A stretch of DNA of 64,000 nucleotides from Ensifer sp. LC11 (GCF_001695835.1 NZ_MBSO01000025.1:1-64000); one strand, 5' to 3'; positions 15,801 to 23,751 are shown, counted from the first letter of the stretch. The notes: generated by a model from the letters alone, not told the origin. A program made the numbers and translations.

Positions 15801-18445
15801 ACCTGAGGCTGCGCGGCCTTTCGGATGGTCCGCGCCAGCACATCTTCTCGGTGCGTCGCGACCTCATGGAGGCGGAGACCTGGTCGACCCTGCTGTCGGC
15901 GTCGCGTGCCGTGTTCCATGCCCGCAACGGCACGATCTCCGACCAGATCGCCCGTGCCAACTCGCTCTATTCGCCGGCGCCGGTGAAGGTAGAAAAGAGC
16001 GGCGAGTTCGTCGGCCCGCTTTTGGCCGCACCCCAGGACACGACGGACGTTGCTCCGGCAGAGATCCGGGGTGACGGCCTTGCCTTCTGGAACGGTTACG
16101 GCGGTTTTGCCGACGGCGGCCGCGAATATGTCGTGCGTCTGCGCGGCGGCGAGGCAACGCCGCAGCCCTGGATCAACGTGATTTCCAACGAGCAGTTCGG
16201 CTTCCACATTTCGGCCGAAGGGGCCGCCTACTCCTGGAGCCGCAACTCGCGCGACTACCAGCTGACGCCCTGGACCAATGACACGGTCGTCAACCGGCCC
16301 GGCGAGGCGATCTTCATTCGCGACATGGCGAGCGGTACGGTTTCGACGCCCTATGCGGCGCTCTCGCGTCGCCGCTCGGTCGTCTTCGAGACGGCGCACG
16401 GGCTCGGCTATTCGACCTTCCGCAGCACCCAGGACGACCTCGAGATCGAGACCACCCAGACGGTGCATCGCAGCCTGCCGGCCAAGCTCGTTCGCGTCTC
16501 GATCCGCAACCGTGCGGCAACCGCGCGGCAGCTGCGGGTCTACGGCTATGCGGAATGGGTGCTTGGCAACAACCGTGCCCGCAGTGCGCCGTTCGTCCTT
16601 TCCAAATGGGACGAGACGGCCGAGGCGCTGGTGGCGACCAACCCGTACAGCATCGATTTCTCCGGCCGATCCGCCTTCTTCACCGTGGACGGCGGCGAGG
16701 CCGCGGGCCATACGGCGAGCCGCCGTGAGTTCCTCGGGGCGTTCGGCGGCATCCTGGTGCCGCAGGCCGTCACCTCGGGCGCTGAGCTCTCCGGTTCCGT
16801 CGATGTCGATGGTGATCCTTGCGCCGTCGTCGCGACCGATCTGGTGATCGAGCCCGGTGCCGAGCGGCAGGTGACCTTCATCCTCGGCGATGCCGACAAC
16901 GAGGACCAGCTTCGCGCCGTCATCGGCGAGCTGCGGCAAACGGCGTTCGACACGGTGCTTGAGGCGACCAAGTCGTTCTGGCGCGATTTCACCGACATCG
17001 TGAAGGTGGAAACGCCGGATCCGGCCTTCAATGCGATGATCAACAACTGGCTGCCCTATCAGAGCCTCGGTTGCCGGATCATGGCGCGCTCGGCCTTTTA
17101 CCAGGCAAGCGGCGCCTTCGGCTTCCGTGACCAGCTGCAGGACACGCTGGCGTTTCTGATCCATCGCCCGGAGCTTGCCCGCGCGCAGATCCTCAACGCC
17201 GCCGCCCGCCAGTTTACCGAGGGTGACGTGCAGCACTGGTGGCTGCCGGGAACTGGCGCTGGCGTGCGCACGATGATCTCCGACGACGTCGTCTGGCTCG
17301 CCCATGCCGTGACCCGCTACTGCACGGTGACCGGCACCTCGGACCTCCTTTCTGAGCGGCTTGCCTTCATCACCGGGCCGGCGCTGGAGGAGGGGCAGCA
17401 TGATGCCTTCTACAAGCCGGAAATCTCCGAAGAGATCGGTGACGTCTACGAGCATTGCGCCCGGGCGCTCGATCTTGCGATCAAGCGCACCGGCGATAAC
17501 GGCTTGCCGCTGTTCCTCGGCGGCGACTGGAACGACGGCATGAACCGGGTCGGCGAGGCCGGCAAGGGCACAAGCACCTGGCTCGGCTGGTTCCTTGCAG
17601 GCACGCTCCGCGGCTTCCTGCCCTATGCGCGCGAGCGCAAGGACGAGGCTCGCGTCAGGCGTTGGGAGGCGCATCTCGAAGCCCTCAAGAAGGCCCTTAA
17701 TGCGGCCGGCTGGGACGGCGACTACTATCGCCGCGGCTATTACGACGACGGCACACCGCTCGGCACGAGCGAGGCGCTGGAATGCCGGATCGATTCGATC
17801 GGCCAGTCCTGGAGCGTGCTGTCAGGCGAGGGTGAAGAGCAGCGTTCGCTCAAGGCGATGGATGCGGTCATGGCCGAACTGGTCGATCCGGACCAGCGCA
17901 TCGTGCGGCTGTTCACGCCGCCGCTCGAACGGACGGCGCAGGACCCGGGCTACATCAAGGCCTATCCGCCCGGCGTGCGCGAGAATGGCGGGCAGTACAC
18001 CCACGCTGCCACCTGGGTGGCTCTGGCCTTCGCCGAACAGGGCAGGGCGGAAGAAGCCTGGCGCGTCTTCCAGATGCTGAACCCGATCTCGCATGCCGAC
18101 AGCCGCGAGGCGGCCGAGCACTACCGCGTCGAGCCCTATGTCGTTGCCGCCGATATCTATGGCGAAGGCGATCTGGCAGGGCGCGGCGGCTGGACCTGGT
18201 ACACCGGGTCGGCTGGCTGGCTCTACCGCGTCGGCGTCGAGGGTATCCTTGGCATCCGCCGGCAGGGCGACAAGCTGGTCATCCGGCCGGTGCTGCCTGC
18301 CGCCTGGGAAGGCTACTCCGCCGAAGTTACGCTCAACGGCGCGCGGCACAAGATTTTGGTGCAACGCGACCAGAAAAGCGGCGAGCCGATCGTCAGCGTC
18401 AACAATAGTGTCACAAAAAACGCGCATGAAGGCATTTTGCTGTAA
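9821..18445 (+). CDS. ndvB: cyclic beta-1,2-glucan synthase
   Basis: A giant inner-membrane enzyme of about 2,874 residues that initiates, elongates and cyclises periplasmic beta-1,2-glucan from UDP-glucose. Order of parts: cytoplasmic N-terminus; membrane helices near 450-505; GT84 glycosyltransferase domain with the DSD motif (TLDSDTRLM) near 664 and the Q-x-x-R-W motif (SRQHRWARGDW) near 810; more helices near 845-890 and 980-1030; a glycoamylase-like domain around 1370-1540 (ARDHELTYQYTNFGVPTLG, HHHGMSIAA); two GH94 N-terminal-type repeats; and a C-terminal GH94 phosphorylase domain (FLGGDWNDGMNRVG near 2565) that sets ring size. The ATG at 9821 has GGGAGGA in front; the ATG at 9809 overlaps that site. 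Followed by a terminator, an OpgC-like gene and ndvA. Confidence 0.97.
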   Translation: MTVSSNAPATPEFSGPQPTRHPDEGRADQPRLDSEPVPMQLQTTPPTSPREPEAKQIDYNDSIRATFFSMEDLRQCGEDLALKGVSSLPGFFPFEFRPRHRENESEILRVYRATAADVEAGATITPAAEWLLDNHHVVEEAIQEVRRDFPRRFYRQLPTLSVSGTVIPRTMALAWLYVAHTHSTVTRESITAMVEGFQKHETFKIGELWALPSILRFVLIENLRRIAIRVERSRGMRRKANDIADQIIRLNDPEKCRALLAESEALAADNTFVAQLLYRMRDGSQTSGAVIGWIEEQLEKRGSDVESALVAEQNRLSSGNATMSNIIRSLREIDDTDWAVWFESVSKIDAALREGSDYAALDFGSRNKYRDTIEKLARRSGHSEYEVTQIAVEMVREAEEAAKTEAPLQEPNVGSFLVGKQRKVLERKINYRPSVLQTIIRLSRKLDWFAIAGPNILLTILAMIAVYSFVSPMAIPSGAKLIMLLLFALPASEGAMGLFNTLVTLFVKPSRLVGYEFIDGIPEHARTLVAVPCLISKRDHVDELVRNLEVHYLANPRGEIYFALVSDWADSKDEESGTDTDVLDYAKREIAQLSARYAYDGKTRFYLLHRRRLFNEQEGVWMGWERKRGKLHELNMLLRGDRDTSFLQGANTVPDNVQYVMTLDSDTRLMRDAVTKLVGKMCHPINRPVVDPKTQDVIAGYSLLQPRVTPSLTTGSEASAFQRIFSANRGIDPYVFTVSDVYQDIAGEGSFTGKGLYHVDAFEAALKGRIQENAVLSHDLLEGSYVRCALVTDVELVEDFPTRYEVEMSRQHRWARGDWQLLPYIFNFSNGLSMLGRWKMYDNLRRSLIPLAWLVASVMGWYYMEPTEALIWQIVLIFSLFVAPTLSLINGLLPRRNDIVARAHLHAVLTEVRAANAQVALRIVFIAHNAAMMGDAIVRSLYRTFVSGKLMLEWRTAAQVQSAGHGTIGDYYRAMWIAPALSAISLALAAISDTGLPFIGIPFALLWALSPAVAWFVSQSAETEDQLVVSDEAIDEMRLIARRTWRYFETFVTAEQHFLPPDNFQETPQPVLAERTSPTNIGVYLLSVMSARDFGWIGFEETINRLEQTIATIDRMPKYRGHLFNWYRTNTLETMEPRYISSVDSGNLAGHLIAVSSMCRDWAEAPSAHVLGSLTGIGDVVAILEEVLRDLPDDRKTVRPLRRLIEERIVGFQNALAAVIREHEFASIRVINLAVLARDMHKLTVNLDHEVRTPQSNEVTKWATSLVTTCEAHIADGVFDLSAIETLRQRLLVLKDRARDIAFSMDFGFLFRPERRLLSIGFRVNANELDEACYDLLASEARLTSLFAIAKGDLPTEHWYKLGRPIVPIGARGALISWSGSMFEYLMPPLVMQERQGGILNQTNNLVVKEQINHGRRLGTPWGISEAAFNARDHELTYQYTNFGVPTLGLKRGLGQNAVIAPYASILACMYDPKSALANLGRLREVGALGAYGYHDAVDFTPTRVPEGQKCAVVRNYYAHHHGMSIAAVANVVFNGRLREWFHADPVIEAAELLLQEKAPRDIPIMNAKREPESVGKGQDDLLRPEVRIIENPLAQDRETVFLSNGHYSVMLTANGAGYARWNGQAVTRWKPDPVEDRTGTFIFLRDTTTGEWWSTTSEPRRAAGEKVLTRFGDDKAEFVKTVGDLISEVECIVATEHDAEGRRVMLLNTGTQDRFIEVTSYAEPVLSTEEADSAHPAFSKMFVRTEISRRGDVIRVSRNKRSSGDPDMEVAHLVTDNAGSDRHTEAETDRRRFIGPGRTLAEAAAFDTDSVLSGTDGFTLDPIMSLRRVVRVPAGKKVSVVFWTIATPSREEVDRAIDRYRHPETFNQELIHAWTRSQVQMRHVGVTSQEAASFQMLGRYLVYPDMHLRADAATVQAGLDSQSKLWPLAISGDYPIFCLRINDDGDLGIAREALRAQEYLRARGITADLVIINERASSYAQDMQHALDSMCENLRLRGLSDGPRQHIFSVRRDLMEAETWSTLLSASRAVFHARNGTISDQIARANSLYSPAPVKVEKSGEFVGPLLAAPQDTTDVAPAEIRGDGLAFWNGYGGFADGGREYVVRLRGGEATPQPWINVISNEQFGFHISAEGAAYSWSRNSRDYQLTPWTNDTVVNRPGEAIFIRDMASGTVSTPYAALSRRRSVVFETAHGLGYSTFRSTQDDLEIETTQTVHRSLPAKLVRVSIRNRAATARQLRVYGYAEWVLGNNRARSAPFVLSKWDETAEALVATNPYSIDFSGRSAFFTVDGGEAAGHTASRREFLGAFGGILVPQAVTSGAELSGSVDVDGDPCAVVATDLVIEPGAERQVTFILGDADNEDQLRAVIGELRQTAFDTVLEATKSFWRDFTDIVKVETPDPAFNAMINNWLPYQSLGCRIMARSAFYQASGAFGFRDQLQDTLAFLIHRPELARAQILNAAARQFTEGDVQHWWLPGTGAGVRTMISDDVVWLAHAVTRYCTVTGTSDLLSERLAFITGPALEEGQHDAFYKPEISEEIGDVYEHCARALDLAIKRTGDNGLPLFLGGDWNDGMNRVGEAGKGTSTWLGWFLAGTLRGFLPYARERKDEARVRRWEAHLEALKKALNAAGWDGDYYRRGYYDDGTPLGTSEALECRIDSIGQSWSVLSGEGEEQRSLKAMDAVMAELVDPDQRIVRLFTPPLERTAQDPGYIKAYPPGVRENGGQYTHAATWVALAFAEQGRAEEAWRVFQMLNPISHADSREAAEHYRVEPYVVAADIYGEGDLAGRGGWTWYTGSAGWLYRVGVEGILGIRRQGDKLVIRPVLPAAWEGYSAEVTLNGARHKILVQRDQKSGEPIVSVNNSVTKNAHEGILL

Positions 18446-18468
18446 CGGCCGGTATTGATGACAGGATG

Positions 18469-18510
18469 AAACCGGCTTTGTTCCCGCAAGGGCAAGGCCG
18501 GTTTTTCTTT
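18469..18510 (+). terminator. Rho-independent terminator of ndvB
   Basis: AAACCGGC ... GCCGGTTT arms with an inner TTTG/CAAG extension are followed by TTTTTCTTT, 24 bases after the ndvB stop. Confidence 0.85.
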
Positions 18511-18702
18511 GCGGATGTTTCGGTGGCACGACCTCGAGGGCCGGGTGTCGTGTCAATTCAAATGCCGCAGCCTTGCGCGTTCAAAAGATGCGCGGTGCTG
18601 CGCTTCATGGTGCCGGCCGTTCCGTCTGATTGACGGTATGGGCCACCGGCGCCCGTTTCAACAGGGATGGGGCGGGGCGCCAAATCCTGGAAAACGGACT
18701 GC

Positions 18703-19857
18703 ATGCTGCAAAAGACTTTTCAGGGTGGCGCGAATCCTGCGTTCACCCGAATGGTTCCAAAGGAGCGCGACACCCGCCTCGACGTTTTCAGGGCGCTGTG
18801 TCTGCTGACGATCTTCGTCAATCACGTTCCGGGACAATATCTCGAATACCTGACCCACAAGAACGTCGGCTTCTCCGATTCCGCCGAAGCCTTCGTGCTG
18901 ATCTCCGGCCTCTCGGTCGGGATTGCCTATGGCGGCAAGTTCATTGCCGGCGCACGGCTGGCGATGACGCTGAAGATCTGGCGGCGGGCGCTGGCGCTTT
19001 ACATCGCTCACATCATGACCAGTATCGTGACGCTGGCGATCTTCGCCGGTGGGGCGCTCTATTTCGGGCGACAGGACCTGATCGGCGAGATCAACATCCG
19101 CCCGATGGTGGAACAGACCGAACAGGGCATCGTTGCCATGGTGCTGCTCGGACATCAGCTCGGCTACAACAACATCCTGTCGATGTATGCGGCGCTGTTC
19201 CTGCTGCTGCCGGGCATCCTCTGGCTGAACGGCGTCAGCAAGAAGCTGCTGCTTTTGTTGTCGGCCGCCCTGTGGCTCACGGCAGGCGTCTTCAAGCTGG
19301 TGCCATCGAACTTCCTCGACGAAGGCTATTGGTTCCTCAATCCCTGGTCCTGGCAGTTCCTGTTCGTCATCGGCGTCGTCACGATGACATCAGTGCGCAA
19401 CGGCGGATCGGTGCCGCGATGGCCCTGGCTGATGGTGCTGTCGAGCGCCTATCTCGCCGTCTCTGCCGTCTGGGTGCTGTTTTCTTGGTGGAGCATCGAC
19501 CTTTCCTTCGGCCTTCCCGCTGTTCTGACCGGCTTCGACAAGACCTTCCTGTCGCTGCCGCGGCTCACGCACGTGCTGGCGCTCGCCTACATCATCGCCG
19601 TCACACCGAAGCTCAGCAACCTCGCTAGGCTCGACAGCGATCACCCGCTTGCCGTCGTCGGCCGCCATTCTCTGCCGATCTTCATCTTCGGCACGATCCT
19701 GGCGATGGCCGGCCAGGTGTTGCTCTTCGTCACCGGACGCAACCCCGTTTTGGGCAGCCTCTTCGTCTTCGTCGGCATCGGGCTGCATTTCGCCTATGCC
19801 TACTATCTCGAATGGCTGAAGGGGTTGTCGGCGGCCAGGCCGATCCGGGCGACATGA
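18703..19857 (+). CDS. opgC: OpgC-family membrane acyltransferase (glucan modification)
   Basis: A polytopic membrane protein of about 384 residues in the OpgC_C family. The N-terminal block RDTRLDVFRALCLLTIFVNH, then GFSDSAEAFVLISGLSVGIAYG, is the family hallmark, and about ten hydrophobic segments follow. OpgC of Rhodobacter is required for succinylation of osmoregulated periplasmic glucans. Location between ndvB and ndvA makes a role in substituting cyclic beta-1,2-glucan the natural inference; the acyl group is not predictable. Start uncertain: ATG at 18703 or ATG at 18751, neither with a strong ribosome site; 18751 gives the conserved MVPKERDTRLD start. Confidence 0.82.
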   Translation: MLQKTFQGGANPAFTRMVPKERDTRLDVFRALCLLTIFVNHVPGQYLEYLTHKNVGFSDSAEAFVLISGLSVGIAYGGKFIAGARLAMTLKIWRRALALYIAHIMTSIVTLAIFAGGALYFGRQDLIGEINIRPMVEQTEQGIVAMVLLGHQLGYNNILSMYAALFLLLPGILWLNGVSKKLLLLLSAALWLTAGVFKLVPSNFLDEGYWFLNPWSWQFLFVIGVVTMTSVRNGGSVPRWPWLMVLSSAYLAVSAVWVLFSWWSIDLSFGLPAVLTGFDKTFLSLPRLTHVLALAYIIAVTPKLSNLARLDSDHPLAVVGRHSLPIFIFGTILAMAGQVLLFVTGRNPVLGSLFVFVGIGLHFAYAYYLEWLKGLSAARPIRAT

Positions 19858-19891
19858 GACGCGCCGCCCGGTGCATTGATGCGTGTTGGCG

Positions 19892-20524
19892 CTAGTTCCT
19901 GGCGCCAAGCGCAAGCCGGCACGCCAGCCCCGTGAAAACGCCTGCGAGCAGGTATTGCGGCAGCTTCGGGAAGCGGCTGAAACCAGACAGACGTTTGCGG
20001 ATATGGCTGCCGGCAAGGATGACTGAGCCATTCACCACGAGGCCGATCGCGTTCAGTATCGTCGCGAGCAGAAGCATCTGCAGGACCATCGATCCGCCTG
20101 CGGGATGCACGAACTGCGGGAACAGGGCGAGCACGAAGAGCGCCATCTTCGGATTGAGAATGTTCGTCATCAGGCCCTCCCCGAAAATCCGCCGGCCTGA
20201 AAGTCGCTTGAGTGTCGAGACCGGGGAAGCGTTCGACGCGTCCGCGCGGATTGTCTTGTAGGCTAGATACAGCAGATAGGCACAGCCGGCCCAGCGTACG
20301 ACCTCATAGGCGATCGGCACGGTTAAGAAGAGCTGGGAAAGCCCGAGTGCTGCGGCCAGCGTGTGGCAATAGGTGCCGAGCGCGATGCCGGCATAGGTGA
20401 GAAACCCGGCCGAGCGCCCCTGGCTTATGCTGCGCGACGCAATGAGCAGCATGTCGGGGCCGGGCGTGGCGGTAAGAACGAGGCTGGCCGCGGCGAAAAG
20501 TGCGATCGTGGAGATGTCCGGCAT
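19892..20524 (-). CDS. LysE/RhtB-family amino-acid exporter
   Basis: A 210-residue membrane protein with about six hydrophobic segments. The family motif ATPGPDMLLIASRSISQGRS near residue 18 and TNILNPKMALFVLALFPQF near 135 identify LysE/RhtB efflux proteins for amino acids and homoserine lactone-like compounds. The ATG at 20524 has AAGGGA upstream; a longer in-frame extension carries no family similarity. Substrate unknown. It is a single gene between opgC (convergent) and the ndvA terminator. Confidence 0.88.
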   Translation of the reverse strand: MPDISTIALFAAASLVLTATPGPDMLLIASRSISQGRSAGFLTYAGIALGTYCHTLAAALGLSQLFLTVPIAYEVVRWAGCAYLLYLAYKTIRADASNASPVSTLKRLSGRRIFGEGLMTNILNPKMALFVLALFPQFVHPAGGSMVLQMLLLATILNAIGLVVNGSVILAGSHIRKRLSGFSRFPKLPQYLLAGVFTGLACRLALGARN

Positions 20525-20620
20525 GATGATTCCCTTGGAAGTGAAGCCGGAATTCCGATCTATCAAGTTTCGCGGGAATGACAAGGCTGCTTGACGCGGC
20601 ATTGTCGGAAGGCCGGAAAC

Positions 20621-20652
20621 GCAAAAGCCACCCGCATTTGCAGCGGGTGGCT
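20621..20652 (-). terminator. Rho-independent terminator downstream of ndvA
   Basis: On the minus strand AGCCACCCGC and GCGGGTGGCT pair in a 10-bp stem followed by TTTTGCGTTT. It lies about 100 bases after the ndvA stop and in front of the LysE gene. Confidence 0.85.
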
Positions 20653-20705
20653 TCGATGTGCGTGTCGTTGCCGTTGAGACGAGCGGCTTGGATCCTTGAA
20701 ATGGC

Positions 20706-20753
20706 GCAGTTCCGGACGGAAAACCGCGCCACACTTTTCCTGGAACTGCTCTA
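20706..20753. repeat. short palindromic repeat unit (copy 2), overlaps ndvA stop
   Basis: GCAGTTCC ... GGAACTGC arms enclose GGACGGAAAACCGCGCCACAC followed by TTTTCCT, matching the element at 5567-5616 in the core. Its outer edge (CTCTAAG) overlaps the TAG stop of ndvA, so the last bases of that gene belong to the repeat. Confidence 0.7.
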
Positions 20754-22508
20754 AGCCGCCGTGTGGCTCATGCGGACGTCCTCGTCCGTCAGGATGCCGC
20801 TGGCGCGCAAGAGGGCTGCGAAGCGGCCGTTGCTCTGGCTGAGCTCGTTGAAGCCGCCCATCTCGACGATCCGGCCCTGATCCATGAAAATCACCAGATC
20901 GGCCTCGCGCACCGTCGACAGGCGGTGGGCGATGATGAAGGTCGTGCGGTTCTTGCGCAGCGCATCGATCGCCTCCTTGACGCGGGCCTCGGTCTCCACG
21001 TCGAGCGCACTGGTCGCTTCGTCGAGCACCAGGATCGGCGCATTCTTCAGGATCGCGCGGGCAATTGCCACGCGCTGGCGTTCGCCGCCCGACAGACGGT
21101 TGCCGCGCTCGCCGACGACCGTATCGTAGCCGCTGGTGCGGTTTTCGATGAAGTCGCAGGCGGCGGCCGCTTCGGCGGCGGCCATGATCTCCTCGATCGA
21201 CGCATCGTCACGGCCGAGGCGGATATTGTCCGAGATCGAGCGGTTCATCAGGCCCGCATCCTGGAAGACGGTGGCGATCGAACGGCGCAGCGACTTGCGC
21301 GTGACCTTCGAGATATCGTTGCCGTCGATCAGGATCTGGCCTTCACGCGGGTCGTGAACGCGCTGCAGCAGGTTGACGAGCGTCGTCTTGCCGGCACCGG
21401 TCGGGCCGACGATGGCGATCGTCTGGCCGGCCTTGGCCGTGAACGAGACGTTGCGCACGCCCTGGTTCGTGTTGGCAAAGTCGAAGGACACGTCGCGGAA
21501 CTCGACCTCGCCGTTGACGACGGGCAGTTCGGCCGCGCCTGCCGGCTCGTCCCGTTCACGTACGGCGTCTTCGAGCTGGAAGAAGTCTTCAAGCTTGGCG
21601 CGGGCTTCAAAGATCTGCGTCACGAAGGCCTTCATCTGGTCGAGGCGACCGATCAGGAGGTTGGCAAAGCCGATAAAGGCGATGACTTCGCCGACGCCGA
21701 GTTCGCCGCGCTGCACGAGCACGGTGCCGATGACGAGGATCGCCATCATCGAGATGGTGGAGGCGACGCGGTTCAAGGCACTTGCGAGCGCCCACCAGTC
21801 GAGCACGGGGAACTGGGCCGAGATCAGCCGCTCGGTGAACTTCTTCAGCTCGCGGGTTTCGGCCTCGATGCGGTTGTAGCTGTGCACGACCGAGACGTTG
21901 CTGATGGCGTCGGACACGTGGGAGAAGACCGTGTGATAGTGGGTCTCGACCGAAGCCTGGCCGTCCTTGGTGCGGCTCATCACCGCCTTGCTGATCATGA
22001 CGTAGGCCGCACCGAGCACGAGGAGCACGAGCGACAGGCGCACGTCCATGGCAAAGGCAGTCGGAATGAGCAGCACGAGCGCGACGGCGGTTGCCAGGTG
22101 CTGGCGCATGAATTCGAGCCAGAGACCAAAGAGGGTTTCGCAGGCGCGCAAAAGCGTGTGCAGCGCATTCGAGGTACCGCGCTGGCTATGCCAGGCGAGC
22201 GGCATGGACACGATGCGGCCGAAGGCTTCGGTCAGAAGCGTGGCGCGGCGGCCATGGGCCAGCCGGTCCGCCTCGCGGGCGACAAGTACGAAGGCGACGG
22301 TGTTGAACACACCGAGACCCGCCCACATCAAGAGCATCGGCGTGACTTCGCCTTTCGACGAAATGGCGTCGATGATGCGGCCGAACAGGATCGGCTCGGC
22401 AATCGTGATGACCGCCAGAATGACGTTGGCGAGAACGATCGCCGAAACACGGAGCTTGTGGACTGCAAGATAACTGAGCGCTCTTGCATACACCTGGAAC
22501 AATGACAC
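20751..22508 (-). CDS. ndvA: beta-(1->2)glucan export ATP-binding/permease protein NdvA
   Basis: A 585-residue ABC half-transporter exporting cyclic beta-1,2-glucan to the periplasm. The N-terminal six-helix domain (about 1-300) contains LTEAFGRIVSMPLAWHSQRGTSNALHTLLR, typical of NdvA. The nucleotide-binding domain has Walker A GPTGAGKTTLVNLL, signature LSGGERQRVAIARA, Walker B ILVLDEATSALD and the H-loop IIAHRL. The start is GTG at 22508 (SLFQVYARALS), with AAGGGG about nine bases upstream; a GTG three codons earlier is possible. In Sinorhizobium meliloti ndvA transcription is activated by FeuP, and ndvA mutants form empty nodules. Divergent from expR. Confidence 0.95.
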   Translation of the reverse strand: MSLFQVYARALSYLAVHKLRVSAIVLANVILAVITIAEPILFGRIIDAISSKGEVTPMLLMWAGLGVFNTVAFVLVAREADRLAHGRRATLLTEAFGRIVSMPLAWHSQRGTSNALHTLLRACETLFGLWLEFMRQHLATAVALVLLIPTAFAMDVRLSLVLLVLGAAYVMISKAVMSRTKDGQASVETHYHTVFSHVSDAISNVSVVHSYNRIEAETRELKKFTERLISAQFPVLDWWALASALNRVASTISMMAILVIGTVLVQRGELGVGEVIAFIGFANLLIGRLDQMKAFVTQIFEARAKLEDFFQLEDAVRERDEPAGAAELPVVNGEVEFRDVSFDFANTNQGVRNVSFTAKAGQTIAIVGPTGAGKTTLVNLLQRVHDPREGQILIDGNDISKVTRKSLRRSIATVFQDAGLMNRSISDNIRLGRDDASIEEIMAAAEAAAACDFIENRTSGYDTVVGERGNRLSGGERQRVAIARAILKNAPILVLDEATSALDVETEARVKEAIDALRKNRTTFIIAHRLSTVREADLVIFMDQGRIVEMGGFNELSQSNGRFAALLRASGILTDEDVRMSHTAA

Positions 22509-22893
22509 TTGTCTCACCCCTTCCGGGTACCGGATTTGACGCGCCGCAGTCCTTCTGCGGCGGATGCACCCACGTCCTCGAGAGCTAAACGGCGGGCTTT
22601 AAGTCCGCCCCTTAACCTCTCGGGGCCGCGCTGAGACGGTCTTTGGCGGCAAAGGGAAGCCGTAGTCGGACGCATGGACAGCCACTCGTTTTCCCGTTTC
22701 CCTCTAGAGCGAGCTTGGCGAGAATATTCATAGTCTGCTATCTATCGTGCCAACTCCGATTTCTTGCATATTTCGCATAAGACCGGGCGTGGTATGACGG
22801 ATTATCGCGGGTGCAACATGAATGGTCGCTGAACGGTGCCTTTATGTCCGGATTCGGAAATGCGACCATATGCATCTACCTGGAAGGTGATCC
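22509..22893. promoter_or_regulatory. divergent ndvA-expR regulatory region
   Basis: A 385-base gene-free region with both promoters. A 15-base motif TCGCGGGTGCAACAT (22805-22819), 74 bases before expR, recurs with one change just before pyc (23704-23718). A-rich and T-rich blocks at 22730-22790 (GAATATTCATAG, TTGCATATTTCGCATAA) are likely promoter material. No FeuP or ExpR site was identified by eye. Confidence 0.5.
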
Positions 22894-23634
22894 ATGAACA
22901 TTACGCTGCTCGTACAGTTTCTCGCGCTTCTGGAGGAGATGAAGACTCGCGAGGAAATCATCCCGGAATTCGAGCGCCTGCTCGATCGCTGCGGCTTCGA
23001 CTTCTACGGTGTCGTCCGGCAGCCGAAGCCGCATGACAATCCTCTCAGGCTCCTGCTTGCCGGTCGCTGGCCGGAAGGCTGGCCGCAGATCTACATTCGC
23101 AAGAAGTTCGTGGTTATCGATCCGACCATCCGCTACCTCGGCCACGCCCAGCGCGGCTTCCGGTGGCGCGACACGTTGTTTGCCTTCCGCTCCGATCCGC
23201 ATCGCAAGCGCATGGAAAGCATGATGATCGAGGCGCGCAACCACGGCCTCTACGACGGCTATATCTTCCCGGTACATGGCCGGCGCGGCCTGCTTGGCAA
23301 CCTGACGGTCGGCGGTCGTGTCGTCGACTTGAGCCCGGTGGAGATCAGCCTGTTCGACTCGATTGCCAAGCGGCTCTTCTGGAAGCTCTTGGAACTGACC
23401 GATCCGGAGGTTTCGGCCGAGCTCGGCTCGCGCGTCGAGGTGCAGATGACGCGGCGAGAGATGGAAGCGCTCAATTATCTCGCCGACGGCATGACATCCA
23501 ACGACATCGGCAAGGTGCTCGACATTTCGAGCCATACGGTCGACTGGTACATGAACGGCATCCAGGAAAAGCTGAAGGCGAAGAACCGTCACCACGTGGT
23601 GGCGATCGCCTTCCGGCTCGGGCTGATCTCCTGA
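22894..23634 (+). CDS. expR: LuxR-family quorum-sensing regulator ExpR
   Basis: A 246-residue LuxR-type protein with an N-terminal acyl-homoserine-lactone-binding domain (about residues 15-165; LDRCGFDFYGVVRQPKP, GRWPEGWPQIYIRKKFVVID) and a C-terminal GerE/LuxR helix-turn-helix (about 182-244; MTRREMEALNYLADGMTSND, SSHTVDWYMNGIQEKLKAKN). Identity and the position between ndvA and pyc match ExpR of Sinorhizobium meliloti. That protein is a LuxR solo responding to SinI long-chain AHLs and controls exopolysaccharides and motility. The frame is intact, unlike strain Rm1021 where an insertion sequence interrupts it. No luxI gene is present in the window. GGAAGGTGATCC precedes the ATG. Confidence 0.92.
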   Translation: MNITLLVQFLALLEEMKTREEIIPEFERLLDRCGFDFYGVVRQPKPHDNPLRLLLAGRWPEGWPQIYIRKKFVVIDPTIRYLGHAQRGFRWRDTLFAFRSDPHRKRMESMMIEARNHGLYDGYIFPVHGRRGLLGNLTVGGRVVDLSPVEISLFDSIAKRLFWKLLELTDPEVSAELGSRVEVQMTRREMEALNYLADGMTSNDIGKVLDISSHTVDWYMNGIQEKLKAKNRHHVVAIAFRLGLIS

Positions 23635-23751
23635 CGCAAAGGCATTCGGTTTCCTGTCGCATCTGAAATTGCGCTCTGCTCGGTGACTCGCTAATACTTT
23701 ATTTCGCGGGTGCAGCATTTCCCGCAATATCAAGTCATTGAGGAGACCGAC

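Noticed and set aside
23710-23751. GTG at 23710 as start of pyc
   Set aside because: No ribosome site and inside a motif shared with the expR leader; the TTG at 23752 follows GAGGAG and gives the family N-terminus.
22509-23751. Insertion sequence at expR, as in strain Rm1021
   Set aside because: The expR frame is continuous and no transposase or inverted ends are present.
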